The translations under genes were made by a program, and so were the position numbers. Positions 16,614 to 26,084 of a stretch of 64,000 nt of DNA are shown here, in pieces. Under the pieces are notes generated by a model. That model was not told where the DNA came from and did not search any database. It saw nothing but the letters and a program-made list of their open reading frames with translations. The first letter of the stretch is position 1. Each line of letters begins with the position of its first letter. Where the stretch lies: NCBI GenBank assembly GCA_964598495.1, contig CAZRBY010000003.1:66847-130846 (forward strand), in the 5' to 3' direction. The stretch comes from Cacconaster sp964598495 (lineage in GTDB: Bacteria > Bacteroidota > Bacteroidia > Bacteroidales > UBA932).

Positions 16614-18728
16614 CTACTCCACTATCTCTATTTCGTCGAGGATGCGTTGTGCGCCTGCAAGCTTGTCAATGATGAAGAGCGCATATCTGATATCTATGGA
16701 AATATTGCGACACACATCGGGGTCGAAATCTATATCACTCATCGTACCTTCCCATACCCTATCGAAATTGATACCGATCAGATTACCGTCGGCATCAATG
16801 ACAGGGCTGCCTGAATTACCGCCTGAAGTGTGATTTGTTGCAATAAAGCAGACCGGCATGGTACCGTCCACTCCCCATTTGCCATAATCTTTGCGCGCGT
16901 AGATATCCCTAAGTTCCTGAGGTATGTTGTAGTCGAAAATATCCGGATTATCCTTCTCCATAATCCCCTCGATGGTGGAAACAGGCTTGAAGAAAATACC
17001 GTCCGCAGGAGAATAACCCTTGATATGACCGTAAGAGACTCTTAGAGTGGAGTTGGCATCGGGAAAGAATGGCTTTTCGGGACTGAATTCCATCTGACCC
17101 TTCATGTATGTGCGATAAAGCAGAGTGATCTGTCTGTTTATGTCAGTATATGGTTTACTAATCTCATTTTGATAGTGCTCTCTGAATTCATTTGAGAATG
17201 CAACAGCGGGATCATCTGAGAGTATATCTTGGAAATTCTCTGCAGAAAGAGCTTTTTCTATAAGGGTGCGTGTTCCCCCTTCGGTTGAAAGGGCGGAAGT
17301 ATTGAAAATGTGTTCTACCCAGGCATCGGTGCTGCCGAAAGCGGTCATTTGTTCCGCAAAATAGGCCGGACGGAGATGCTGAGGCACATTCTTGTCATAC
17401 TCTGCCAGAAGAAGGCGGAAACTTTCCTTGTCGATAGGGAGGAAATAATCCTTGAAATAGGACTCAATCATCTGGTCAAAATAGGCCTTGTCGCGATTGC
17501 GATTGAAAGCTGTGGCAATATTTTCCGCAAAACGGATAATCTCATTTGCACGGATGCTCTCATTGTAATAATCGTTGGCAAATGCGTAGTCCTCCAACTC
17601 TGCATAGAGCTTATCGAGCAAAGGGATCAGATCTCTATACTCAGGTTTGTCTGCCGCCCACTTATGAAATTCCTGCTCGTAAGCCTTCTTTTTCTCATAA
17701 GTTTTGAGTTTGATAATTCCGTTCATCTCGCCGAGCCATTTTTTCCATGCATTGGAAACACTCGAATTCTTTGAAGAGTACTGGATTCTAACTTTCTGGC
17801 TCTGAGACATATATTTCTCCTGCACGTCGAGACGCCGTGTGCGGAGATTGCGTTTGTGAGGGTTGGAGATATCAGAGATATATCTCACTGCTTCAGAGTG
17901 GATATATTCCTGAGTTCTGCCGGGATAGCCGTAGACAAAGGTAAAATCACCCTCTTTGCGCTCTTTGATGGAGAGCTTGAAATATTTTTTGGGCTTGTAA
18001 GGGACATTCTCCTCGGAGTATGGTGCGGGATTATTGTCCTTGTCAGCATAGATTCTGAATAGAGAGAAGTCTCCGGTATGACGTGGCCACATCCAGTTGT
18101 CGGTATCACCGCCAAATTTACCTATTGATGAGGGCGGTGCGCCCACAAGACGTACGTCTGTAAAGGTCTGGTAGACCCAAATGAAATATTGGTTGCCATA
18201 ATAAAGAGGTAGTACGGATGCACTATATCCGGCGCCCTCCTTGGAGGCAGCTTCAATCAGAGGTGCGCTGTTGGCCTTGATGAGTGAATCGCGCTGAATC
18301 TCGGTCATTGAAGGATCATAACCTTTGAGCACCTTCTCGGTAACATCGGCCATTCTGACAAGAAATCTAACGAAGATGTTTTTGTTAGGCAGTTCATCTT
18401 CCATATTCATCGCCCAAAATCCATCCTTGAGGTAATCGTGTTCCACGGAACTGTGTTCTTGTATCCAATCGTAACCGCAATGATGGTTGGTAATCAAAAG
18501 CCCGTTATCCGAAATCAACTCAGCAGAGCATCCCCCGTTGAAATGGACCGAAGCATCCTTAAGTGAAGCCTCATTGATACTATAAATATCTTCAGCAGTA
18601 AGCTTGAGACCTTTGGCCTGCATATCTCCGATTCTTTTGGCAATCTCTGAAGGAAGCCACATCCCGTTATCCGCAAAAGCAGATCCGGCAAAGGTCAAAG
18701 CGAGAACAAATAGTAGTAGTTTTTTCAT
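16614..18728 (-). CDS. dpp11: S46-family dipeptidyl-peptidase, DPP11 type (Asp/Glu-specific)
   Basis: S46 enzymes release dipeptides from peptide N-termini in the periplasm. From the ATG at 18728 the 704-residue product has a signal peptide (ending AGSAFA) and the chymotrypsin-like triad: His in TNHHCGYD, Asp in GGDTDNWMWP and Ser in GGNSGSPV. The residue 18 places after the catalytic Ser is Arg (GINFDRVWEG); in characterised members this Arg gives DPP11 its preference for Asp/Glu at P1, whereas DPP7 has Gly there. A longer reading from 18785 adds residues before the signal peptide and is rejected. Likely supplier of acidic dipeptides to an amino-acid-fermenting cell. Confidence 0.93.
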   Translation of the reverse strand: MKKLLLFVLALTFAGSAFADNGMWLPSEIAKRIGDMQAKGLKLTAEDIYSINEASLKDASVHFNGGCSAELISDNGLLITNHHCGYDWIQEHSSVEHDYLKDGFWAMNMEDELPNKNIFVRFLVRMADVTEKVLKGYDPSMTEIQRDSLIKANSAPLIEAASKEGAGYSASVLPLYYGNQYFIWVYQTFTDVRLVGAPPSSIGKFGGDTDNWMWPRHTGDFSLFRIYADKDNNPAPYSEENVPYKPKKYFKLSIKERKEGDFTFVYGYPGRTQEYIHSEAVRYISDISNPHKRNLRTRRLDVQEKYMSQSQKVRIQYSSKNSSVSNAWKKWLGEMNGIIKLKTYEKKKAYEQEFHKWAADKPEYRDLIPLLDKLYAELEDYAFANDYYNESIRANEIIRFAENIATAFNRNRDKAYFDQMIESYFKDYFLPIDKESFRLLLAEYDKNVPQHLRPAYFAEQMTAFGSTDAWVEHIFNTSALSTEGGTRTLIEKALSAENFQDILSDDPAVAFSNEFREHYQNEISKPYTDINRQITLLYRTYMKGQMEFSPEKPFFPDANSTLRVSYGHIKGYSPADGIFFKPVSTIEGIMEKDNPDIFDYNIPQELRDIYARKDYGKWGVDGTMPVCFIATNHTSGGNSGSPVIDADGNLIGINFDRVWEGTMSDIDFDPDVCRNISIDIRYALFIIDKLAGAQRILDEIEIVE

Positions 18729-18757
18729 CAGTCTTGAATAATAATTGGTGCAAAGTA

Positions 18758-18765
18758 CAAATGTA
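18758..18765 (-). promoter_or_regulatory. Candidate -7 promoter element for the S46 peptidase
   Basis: On the minus strand this reads TACATTTG, an exact TAnnTTTG. No convincing TTTG is found 19-21 bp upstream, where the TPR-gene terminator lies. The predicted start point is about 23 nt ahead of the ATG. Confidence 0.4.
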
Positions 18766-18771
18766 CAAAAA

Positions 18772-18800
18772 AATCGGGACGACACATGGTCGTCCCGATT
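18772..18800 (-). terminator. Rho-independent terminator after the TPR gene
   Basis: AATCGGGACGAC and GTCGTCCCGATT form a perfect 12-bp stem with a 5-nt loop. Read on the minus strand it is followed by a T-run of seven to eight, 20 bp past the TPR gene's stop. Confidence 0.9.
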
Positions 18801-18820
18801 AGGATATATGTCATCAGGCT

Positions 18821-20134
18821 TTATTCTGCGAGAAATGCATTGTATTTCTCGTAAGCAGCCATATATTCGGGAGATTTATCACGGAAACGGAAATAGATGA
18901 ACTTAAGGAATTCTGCTGCATTCCTCTTAATTTCCAAATTGTCGGATATTGAGAATGCTTTCTCAAATGGAGGTATTGCATTTTCAAGGTTCTGGTTAAA
19001 CTCTTCAACGAGAGCATCGTATTTGACCTGATCAAACTCGGAGTCAGCCTTTTCAGCAATATCCATAGCCTGTTCGTAATATAGGACACCAACACTCAAA
19101 ACACCATACACGTAGTCAGGCTGAATTTCGGTTGACTTATTATAGAGCTCAACTGCTTTTTCGATATTACCCAACTCTTTGTAAACATTCCCTTCAGCAT
19201 AATAGAGGGAACCGTTGTTGGGCTCATTTTCCTGTGCCGAGTGTATTATGTCGAATAGCTTCTGTGGATCCTCTTTGGTTGTAGTGTAGAGGTTGATCAG
19301 ACCTACAAGGATACCCTGGTTTTGAGGAAACTGCTCAAATCCTGCCTCAAGTGTCTTTTTCTGGCTAAGGGTGTCTGCATTGAGTCTATAGATCTCCGCA
19401 AGGTTTGAGAATACGTTTCCATCAGAGTAGTAACCATATTCGAGACATTGTTTGTAATATCTCTCTGCTTTTGCGTTGTCTCCGCTCATGCTTGAAAGAA
19501 GGGCTGTGTTGTAGAGCACCATCGTATCAACTTTCCGCATCACCTTGTTGTCGTAATTGCCGAGACACTCTTCGAATATAGCCGTAGCCTTATCATAATC
19601 ACCGAGGTTGTAGTATGATGCAGCATCTTCGTAGTTGAAATTGTGAATCTGCTCAAATAAAGCTTGGATATCTTTAAGTTTGGAACCTTTAGGATCAACT
19701 TCTGCAGCCTTGAAAAGTGCATTCTGGGCTTTACCAAGAAGATTTTCTTCTACGGGCTTGGTAACAATCAAGAACACGAGTTGGCCGAAATCATTGTAAT
19801 AAAGTTCCTTGTCAACGTAGGTGTCAACAGTGAAAGTACCCTGAGGAAGGGTTTTCTGAGTGGAAGACAGTACCTGCTGGTCCTTGAGGATGGTCTTGAG
19901 CAACATCTGGTCAAAGCCCGGCTCAATACCTTTGCTAGGGAGCTCGTATGCTGAGATGTATGCTTTGGCAAGAGAAATCCAGGTAGCGGGCTTAGTTGCC
20001 TTTTTAGGATTCAGACTTGCTGCCACTGCCTTATCAATAGCTTTTCGGGCATCTGATACCGCTTTAGATTGCGCACTTGCAAAGGTAACAGAAAGGACAA
20101 GTGCCATTGCTAATAAAACTTTCTTCATAGTCAT
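18821..20134 (-). CDS. Exported tetratricopeptide-repeat protein
   Basis: The 437-residue protein has a signal peptide ending FASAQ. Several TPR units are visible, for example YYNLGDYDKATAIFEECL, LSSMSGDNAKAERYYKQCLE, LYYAEGNVYKELGNIEKAVE and LYNKSTEIQPDYVYGVLSVG. Such proteins scaffold complexes in the periplasm; the partner is unknown. An ATG two codons in (20128) is an equally good start. It has its own terminator and is 125 bp downstream of gyrA, so it is probably a separate unit. Confidence 0.85.
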   Translation of the reverse strand: MTMKKVLLAMALVLSVTFASAQSKAVSDARKAIDKAVAASLNPKKATKPATWISLAKAYISAYELPSKGIEPGFDQMLLKTILKDQQVLSSTQKTLPQGTFTVDTYVDKELYYNDFGQLVFLIVTKPVEENLLGKAQNALFKAAEVDPKGSKLKDIQALFEQIHNFNYEDAASYYNLGDYDKATAIFEECLGNYDNKVMRKVDTMVLYNTALLSSMSGDNAKAERYYKQCLEYGYYSDGNVFSNLAEIYRLNADTLSQKKTLEAGFEQFPQNQGILVGLINLYTTTKEDPQKLFDIIHSAQENEPNNGSLYYAEGNVYKELGNIEKAVELYNKSTEIQPDYVYGVLSVGVLYYEQAMDIAEKADSEFDQVKYDALVEEFNQNLENAIPPFEKAFSISDNLEIKRNAAEFLKFIYFRFRDKSPEYMAAYEKYNAFLAE

Positions 20135-20259
20135 TAAAATAGTATTTATTGTTGTTAATTGTTCATTGATGTTGGCCGTTGGCCGTTTTGCTAATTATAT
20201 TTAAGCTGTATTCTTTGTTTTTTAACACATATTAACACTCATTCAAAATCAGTAACTCA

Positions 20260-22815
20260 TCACTCGGAACTCAGTACTTTTAACTCTTCATTATCCTCTC
20301 CTGCTGCAGACTCTTCTTCCATTTCATCTTCTCTTCGTTCCACAGAGCAGACAGCGGCGATGCTGTCACCTTCCCTGAGACTTATGACCTTGACACCCTG
20401 CGTGGCCCTGCCTGCAACCCTGATGTCGGCAACCGATACCCTGATGGTAATACCGGACTTGTTGATGATCATCAGATCGTCCTCCCGTGTGACTGATTTT
20501 ATTGCTATCAAAGAACCTGTCTTTTCGGTAATGTTGATGGTCTTGACACCCTTACCTCCGCGGTTGGTAGTACGATATTCTTCCGGGGACGAACACTTGC
20601 CGAAACCATTTTCACTTATCACAAGAATGAGTTCCTTAGACTCAGTTTCAGTTTCAATGCTACCGTCTACAACGCTAGCTTCTACACAAATCATACCAAC
20701 CACCTCGTCATCATCGTCTATCCTGATTCCGCGCACTCCTGCAGCCGTACGGCCCATTGCGCGTACGGTTGATTCGTGGAAACGACAGCAGCGACCCTTA
20801 CGGCCTGCCAGCAGAATGTCTTTTTTTCCATCTGTCAGCAGAGCCTCAATAAGCGAATCATCCTCACGGACATTGATTGCGATGATACCGTTTGCTCTGG
20901 GGCGTGAATAAGCCTCGAGGGAGGTCTTTTTGATGGTACCCTTGCGTGTGGCAAGAACCACATAGTGATTATTTATATAGTCGGAATCATCAAGATTTTC
21001 CACATTCATATAGGCCTGTACCGCATCATCCGGCTCAATATTGATGACATTCTGGATAGCGCGACCCTTGGAAGCCTTTGAACCTTCGGGTACGTCGTAC
21101 ACCTTTAGCCAGTAACACTTGCCGTTCTTGGTGAAAAACATCATAGTACTGTGCATATTGGCTACATAGATGTGCTCTATGAAGTCCTCCTCGCGAGTTG
21201 TGCTGCCCTTTGCGCCTACTCCGCCGCGGTTCTGCAGTCGATACTCGGTGAGAGGAGTCCTCTTGATGTATCCCATATGGGAAATCGTAATGACTACATC
21301 CTCATTGGGATAGAAATCCTCTGGGTTGAAATCTTCGGCAGATAGTTCGATTTCGGTGCGGCGACTATCGCCATATTTCTCTTTAAGGGTTATCAGCTCC
21401 TGCTTAATGATATCCATCTGGAGGGCAACATCAGATAGGATAGCCTTAAGGCGACTGATAAGTGCCTGGAGTTCACCGTACTCTTCCTGAAGCTTGCTCC
21501 TCTCGAGTCCTGTCAGTTGGCGGAGTCTCATCTCCACTATGGCCTCAGCCTGCTCAGGTGAGAATCCGAATTGCCCTACAAGACCTTCTCTTGCCTCCTG
21601 AACACTCTTGGAGGCCCTGATGAGAGCGATAATCTCGTCGATGATGTCCAGTGCCTTTAACAATCCTTCGAGAATGTGAGCCCTCTTGAGGGCTTTATCC
21701 AGTTCGAAAGTGGTCCTGCGAATAACCACATCGTGGCGGTGACGCACAAAACTCTTGATGATATTTTTAAGATTGAGCAATCGGGGACGACCGTCCACGA
21801 GCGCAATGTTGTTGACTGAGAAACTGGACTGAAGTGGTGTAAACCTGAATAAGTTGTTAAGCACCACATTGGCTACTGCGCCCATCTTGAGCTTTATGAC
21901 TATGCGCATACCGCTACGATCACTCTCATCATTGATATAGGCAATCCCATCAAGTTTCTTGTCCTCGACCAGCTCGGCGATTTTCTCGATTAGCTCGCGT
22001 TTGTTGATCATATAGGGAATCTCGCTGACCACTATGGTTTCACGTCCGCTATCTGAAATCTCGATGTCGGTCTTAGAGCGAATGACGATGCGGCCACGGC
22101 CTGTTTCGAATGCATCTCTAATGCCTTTTGTTCCCTGGATGATACCTCCCGTGGGAAAATCGGGACCCTTGATATGCTGCATCAGCTCATCGAGCGTAAT
22201 ATCATTATTATCTATATATGCGCAAATAGCATCGCAGCACTCGGAAAGGTTGTGAGGAGCCATATTTGTGGCCATACCCACTGCAATGCCGTTTGCTCCG
22301 TTAAGCAGCAGTAGCGGAGCTTTGGCCGGAAGCACTACAGGCTCCTGAAGTGATTCGTCAAAATTGGGTTTAAAATCAACCGTATCCTTGTCAAGATCTT
22401 CTATAATCTCTTCGGCCAGTTTCTGGAGCTTTGCCTCAGTATAACGCATCGCCGCTACCGGGTCACCGTCAACGGATCCGAAATTACCCTGGCCTTGGAC
22501 AAGCATATAGCGCATATTCCATGGCTGGGCGAGTCTGGCCATAGCATCATAGACGCTGGAGTCACCATGGGGGTGATATTTACCGAGTACCTCACCCACG
22601 ATACGGGCCGATTTCTTGACAGATTGATTGCTGGTCAGACCGAGACCATACATTCCGTACAGAACCCTCCTATGCACGGGTTTTAGACCGTCTCTCACAT
22701 CCGGAAGCGCACGCGACACAATCACCGACATCGAATAATCGATATAGGCGCTCTTCATCTCTGTTTCAATATTGATAGGAATAACCCTACCTGCGTTCTC
22801 TTCTAATTCTTCCAT
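20260..22815 (-). CDS. gyrA: DNA gyrase subunit A
   Basis: GyrA is the DNA-cleaving subunit of gyrase, which introduces negative supercoils. The 851-residue protein has the breakage-reunion domain with catalytic Tyr in AAMRYTEAKL and the quinolone-determining loop HGDSSVYDAM, where Ser83 and Asp87 (E. coli numbering) are the wild-type residues. The C-terminal beta-pinwheel has repeated blades (IKRTPLTEYR, GTIKKTSLEAY, GFGKCSSPEEYR, ITNRGGKG-type turn as TTNRGGKGVKT). The last 25 residues are acidic, as is common. Length matches Bacteroidales GyrA. Confidence 0.97.
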   Translation of the reverse strand: MEELEENAGRVIPINIETEMKSAYIDYSMSVIVSRALPDVRDGLKPVHRRVLYGMYGLGLTSNQSVKKSARIVGEVLGKYHPHGDSSVYDAMARLAQPWNMRYMLVQGQGNFGSVDGDPVAAMRYTEAKLQKLAEEIIEDLDKDTVDFKPNFDESLQEPVVLPAKAPLLLLNGANGIAVGMATNMAPHNLSECCDAICAYIDNNDITLDELMQHIKGPDFPTGGIIQGTKGIRDAFETGRGRIVIRSKTDIEISDSGRETIVVSEIPYMINKRELIEKIAELVEDKKLDGIAYINDESDRSGMRIVIKLKMGAVANVVLNNLFRFTPLQSSFSVNNIALVDGRPRLLNLKNIIKSFVRHRHDVVIRRTTFELDKALKRAHILEGLLKALDIIDEIIALIRASKSVQEAREGLVGQFGFSPEQAEAIVEMRLRQLTGLERSKLQEEYGELQALISRLKAILSDVALQMDIIKQELITLKEKYGDSRRTEIELSAEDFNPEDFYPNEDVVITISHMGYIKRTPLTEYRLQNRGGVGAKGSTTREEDFIEHIYVANMHSTMMFFTKNGKCYWLKVYDVPEGSKASKGRAIQNVINIEPDDAVQAYMNVENLDDSDYINNHYVVLATRKGTIKKTSLEAYSRPRANGIIAINVREDDSLIEALLTDGKKDILLAGRKGRCCRFHESTVRAMGRTAAGVRGIRIDDDDEVVGMICVEASVVDGSIETETESKELILVISENGFGKCSSPEEYRTTNRGGKGVKTINITEKTGSLIAIKSVTREDDLMIINKSGITIRVSVADIRVAGRATQGVKVISLREGDSIAAVCSVERREDEMEEESAAGEDNEELKVLSSE

Positions 22816-22927
22816 TCTTTTTCCTTTCTACTTTATGTAAAAATTAACTCGTAAAACTACAAAGAAAAAGTGATTCGGCAAAAATTTTTCACTATCTTGG
22901 CACTTTCAAATCAAGCATCTCAGGATT

Positions 22928-25309
22928 ATGACAAACACACTTTCCAGAGAACTTTCGGCACTGCTGGAAACTGCCCGAGAAGAGGCAATGAGACTAGGCA
23001 GTAACGTTATTGATGCCGACCATCTGTTTCTGGCAATGCTAAGAGATAGTCTGAGACTTGTCAAATCCATTTCAGACCGCATTGGAAGTGACATTTCAGT
23101 AGTCAAAACAGCGCTGGAAAAGATGATTTCCCATCCTGAACCCATCCCATTTGGGAATATCAGTTCGGTGACCATTTCTCAGGAAGTCAATGATATCTTC
23201 GGAGAGGCATTTGCCAACTGCACCATATCCAATGTACAGCCCGGTGCTGCGGAGATACTGGAATCCGCACTCACACTTCGCAAAGGCAGATTCATACCCC
23301 TGATGGAAAAGCTTGGCATCCTGCCTGAAACATTGCTTGCCGCATTGGGACAAATTGCCCGCGAATCAGGCCGTAAAGGCAAAAAACCAACATACGTGCT
23401 CGTCAAATATTGTCGCGATCTTACATCCGGTACCGGAAATGAGAACCGAGATCCCCTAATCGGAAGAGAATCAGAGACACTGCGCGTCGAACAGATACTC
23501 AGCCGTCGCAAAAAGAATAATCCCCTGCTGGTAGGTGAATCCGGAGTAGGTAAATCCGCAATTGTGGAGGGACTCGCCTCAACACTTGAGGGCAAGAGGA
23601 TACTCTCTCTTGATACACCCGCACTGATTGCAGCCAATCCCCACCCCTCATCGCTTGCAGAAAGCATCAGACAGATCGTTGCAGCGCTAGGGGCTTCTTC
23701 TAATGCCATACTCTTTATCGACGACATCCACTCTCTGGTTGGGGCAGGTGGAATGCGCGGTTCGTCAGACATAATCACCCTGCTTAAACCGGCACTGGCA
23801 GACGGCACAATACGCTGTATCGGAGCCACTACCACCGATGGCTATCGAAATTGCATCGAAAATGACAAAGCGCTGGATAGAGTGTTCCAAAAGATAGTGG
23901 TCAAACCCTCTACTGAAGTACAAACGCTGGAGATACTTAAGGGTATAAAAGAGAAATATGAACGTTTCCACAACGTAATCTATACACCTGAAGCATTGAA
24001 ACAGTGCATTACTCTATCTGAAAGATATATTTGTGAGAGACACCTGCCGGATAAAGCCATCGACCTGATGGACGAAGCAGGATCAAGGGCACACACCTCC
24101 GGAACGGAACGGTTATCGGATAATGCCACTGATCCCGATACTCGTCAACTTCTTGAACAGATCCGAAAAGAGAAACGACAGGCCGCACTCGCCGGCGACT
24201 TCCCAGTCGCCTCTTCGCTCCGCCTTCGCGAAAAAGAACTCGTAAAGAAGTTATCTGCTGAAGAGAATTTCGAGAATTCAGCTCCAGTGATCATTACCGG
24301 CGATCAGATCGCTCATGCAGTATCTATCATGACCGGCATACCCGCACACAAGATAGCAAGTGACGAGAGCAAAAAACTTCTCGCAATGGAGCAGGCACTA
24401 ACCAGCCGTGTCATCGGACAGGACGAAGCGGTCAAAACAGTCACAAATGCCATAAAACGCGGCCGCGCCGGTCTAAAAGACTCTCGCAAACCCATTGGAA
24501 CATTTATCTTTCTCGGTCCTACAGGAGTGGGCAAAACTCTCCTGGCCAAGAAAATTGCCGAATATGTGTTCGACTCAGAGGACTCTCTCATAAGAATAGA
24601 TATGAGCGAGTACATTGAAAAGCATTCGATCAGCCGCCTCATAGGCTCTCCTCCTGGTTATATCGGCTATGACCAAGGGGGACAGCTTACTGAGCAGGTG
24701 CGGCTCAAACCATATAGCGTTGTGCTCCTGGATGAGGTAGAAAAGGCCCACCCTGACATATCCAACATCCTGCTTCAAGTATTTGACGAAGGACGTCTGA
24801 CCGACAGCAGCGGCCGTACGGTGGATTTCCGCAATACCATCCTGATCCTCACCTCCAATATAGGAAGTCGCAAACTTCGGGACTTCGGAGGTGATGTGGG
24901 ATTTTCCACCGGTACCACTGACAGGGAGATCCGACGCAAATCCATCATCGACAAAGCTTTGGAGCGACAATTCCCTCCTGAACTGCTCAATCGTCTGGAC
25001 GATAGGATTTACTTCAACTCCCTCTCAAGGGAGGACATTTTCCGAATAATAGATATAGAACTGAAAGATCTTGCCGATCGAGTCGGCCACCTGGGATATA
25101 AACTTGAGGTGTCCCAAACCGCCCGTACGTTCGTAGCAGACGAGGGATACGATCCCGAACTTGGTGCCAGACCTCTCAAGAGGGCCATCCAGAGGCATAT
25201 CGAAGACCCTCTTTCCGAACTTATCATAAGCGACGGATCCGGCTGCGGCGTATTAAAAGTCACTTTTGACGAACAATCCGGCGGGATTGCAGTCATACAT
25301 ATTGCTTGA
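22928..25309 (+). CDS. ClpC-like AAA+ unfoldase with degenerate first AAA+ domain
   Basis: The 793-residue protein is a two-ring Clp/Hsp100 ATPase: Clp_N repeats (1-140), D1 (about 175-385), a short UVR-like middle region (about 408-442) and D2 (about 490-790). D1 has Walker A GESGVGKS (203-210), but the conserved TKYRGEFEER pore-loop region is replaced by AANPHPSSLAES (about 235-246), Walker B is ILFIDD with Asp266 for Glu, and the Arg-finger pair reads DRVF for ERRF. D2 is canonical: GPTGVGKT (530-537), pore loop GYIG (577-580), VLLDEVEKAHPD. A VGF at 657-659 matches the ClpP-docking loop of ClpC. It probably feeds ClpP, with D2 doing most of the work. Confidence 0.88.
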   Translation: MTNTLSRELSALLETAREEAMRLGSNVIDADHLFLAMLRDSLRLVKSISDRIGSDISVVKTALEKMISHPEPIPFGNISSVTISQEVNDIFGEAFANCTISNVQPGAAEILESALTLRKGRFIPLMEKLGILPETLLAALGQIARESGRKGKKPTYVLVKYCRDLTSGTGNENRDPLIGRESETLRVEQILSRRKKNNPLLVGESGVGKSAIVEGLASTLEGKRILSLDTPALIAANPHPSSLAESIRQIVAALGASSNAILFIDDIHSLVGAGGMRGSSDIITLLKPALADGTIRCIGATTTDGYRNCIENDKALDRVFQKIVVKPSTEVQTLEILKGIKEKYERFHNVIYTPEALKQCITLSERYICERHLPDKAIDLMDEAGSRAHTSGTERLSDNATDPDTRQLLEQIRKEKRQAALAGDFPVASSLRLREKELVKKLSAEENFENSAPVIITGDQIAHAVSIMTGIPAHKIASDESKKLLAMEQALTSRVIGQDEAVKTVTNAIKRGRAGLKDSRKPIGTFIFLGPTGVGKTLLAKKIAEYVFDSEDSLIRIDMSEYIEKHSISRLIGSPPGYIGYDQGGQLTEQVRLKPYSVVLLDEVEKAHPDISNILLQVFDEGRLTDSSGRTVDFRNTILILTSNIGSRKLRDFGGDVGFSTGTTDREIRRKSIIDKALERQFPPELLNRLDDRIYFNSLSREDIFRIIDIELKDLADRVGHLGYKLEVSQTARTFVADEGYDPELGARPLKRAIQRHIEDPLSELIISDGSGCGVLKVTFDEQSGGIAVIHIA

Positions 25310-26084
25310 GATATTTAGCGCTGCCCAGATTGGATATTAGCGCATATTTTTCCTTAGAAAAGGTCTCTCCGCGGAATTTTTTGTCTGCGGAGGCTTTTTT
25401 TTCGGAAATTCTTCTGAAAGTGGCGCGGTCTACATAAAAACTCATCGGAGCCTTCTCACCCACCTTTTCAAAACCCAGACGGAGATAAGCATCTCCTGAG
25501 GACCATTCGTAATCGGCGTATGACATTACCTCGTCAGGGCCGACATCCTTTACAAATGCCTCTAGAAGTCGTCCCATACCTCCGCTGATGCGACAGTCGG
25601 GCAATGAAGCATATCTGACCCATTCGTAACTCATAAGGATACGATCCTCCCCTCCTACAAGACGTTTCATTGACCTTCCTGCGGAAAAAGTCGCCACCGC
25701 CACTAGCATTTCTTCATAAAAAAGTCCGTAACGATAGCTGCATCTTGAAGTACCGTAACTGTGATATTTTTCAAGGAAATCCGCCGTTTGTTGTGCCTTC
25801 AGAGGTTTTACTACACATTTCCTCGCAAAAATGGACCTGAAACAACCTAAATGAGCCAAAATTCGTTTGCGAAGCACCTCACCGCCACTCCTCCAGCGAT
25901 CTTCATAAAGATAAATGCTTCTGTCACCACCATCTTGGATCTTCACAGCATCAGCCGCACAAGCGTTATCGTCAAGCGGTACCAGACGGAAGGTGACGTC
26001 CCTGTCGGGAAAAGAAAAGAGAGTCCCGCAGCGCTCGTAACGCACTGAGAAACTCTCCAGAAATTCTGAAAATTCCGTAATCAC
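25293..26084 (-). CDS. GNAT-like protein related to a phage-type C-terminal domain
   Basis: The 263-residue protein is not recognised with certainty. Residues about 100-225 follow a pattern seen in GNAT-like domains of phage proteins and Mom-like enzymes: FLEKYHSYG, GLFYEEMLVAVATFSAGR, a basic conserved patch, GGMGRLLEAFV and MSYADYEWSSGDAYLRLGFEKVG. The N-terminal 95 residues have no match I can name. The start is GTG, giving a 4-bp overlap (GTGA) with the end of the HerA-like gene, so expression is probably coupled. Its 3' end overlaps the convergent clpC-like gene by 17 bp. Confidence 0.6.
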   Translation of the reverse strand: MITEFSEFLESFSVRYERCGTLFSFPDRDVTFRLVPLDDNACAADAVKIQDGGDRSIYLYEDRWRSGGEVLRKRILAHLGCFRSIFARKCVVKPLKAQQTADFLEKYHSYGTSRCSYRYGLFYEEMLVAVATFSAGRSMKRLVGGEDRILMSYEWVRYASLPDCRISGGMGRLLEAFVKDVGPDEVMSYADYEWSSGDAYLRLGFEKVGEKAPMSFYVDRATFRRISEKKASADKKFRGETFSKEKYALISNLGSAKYLKQYV

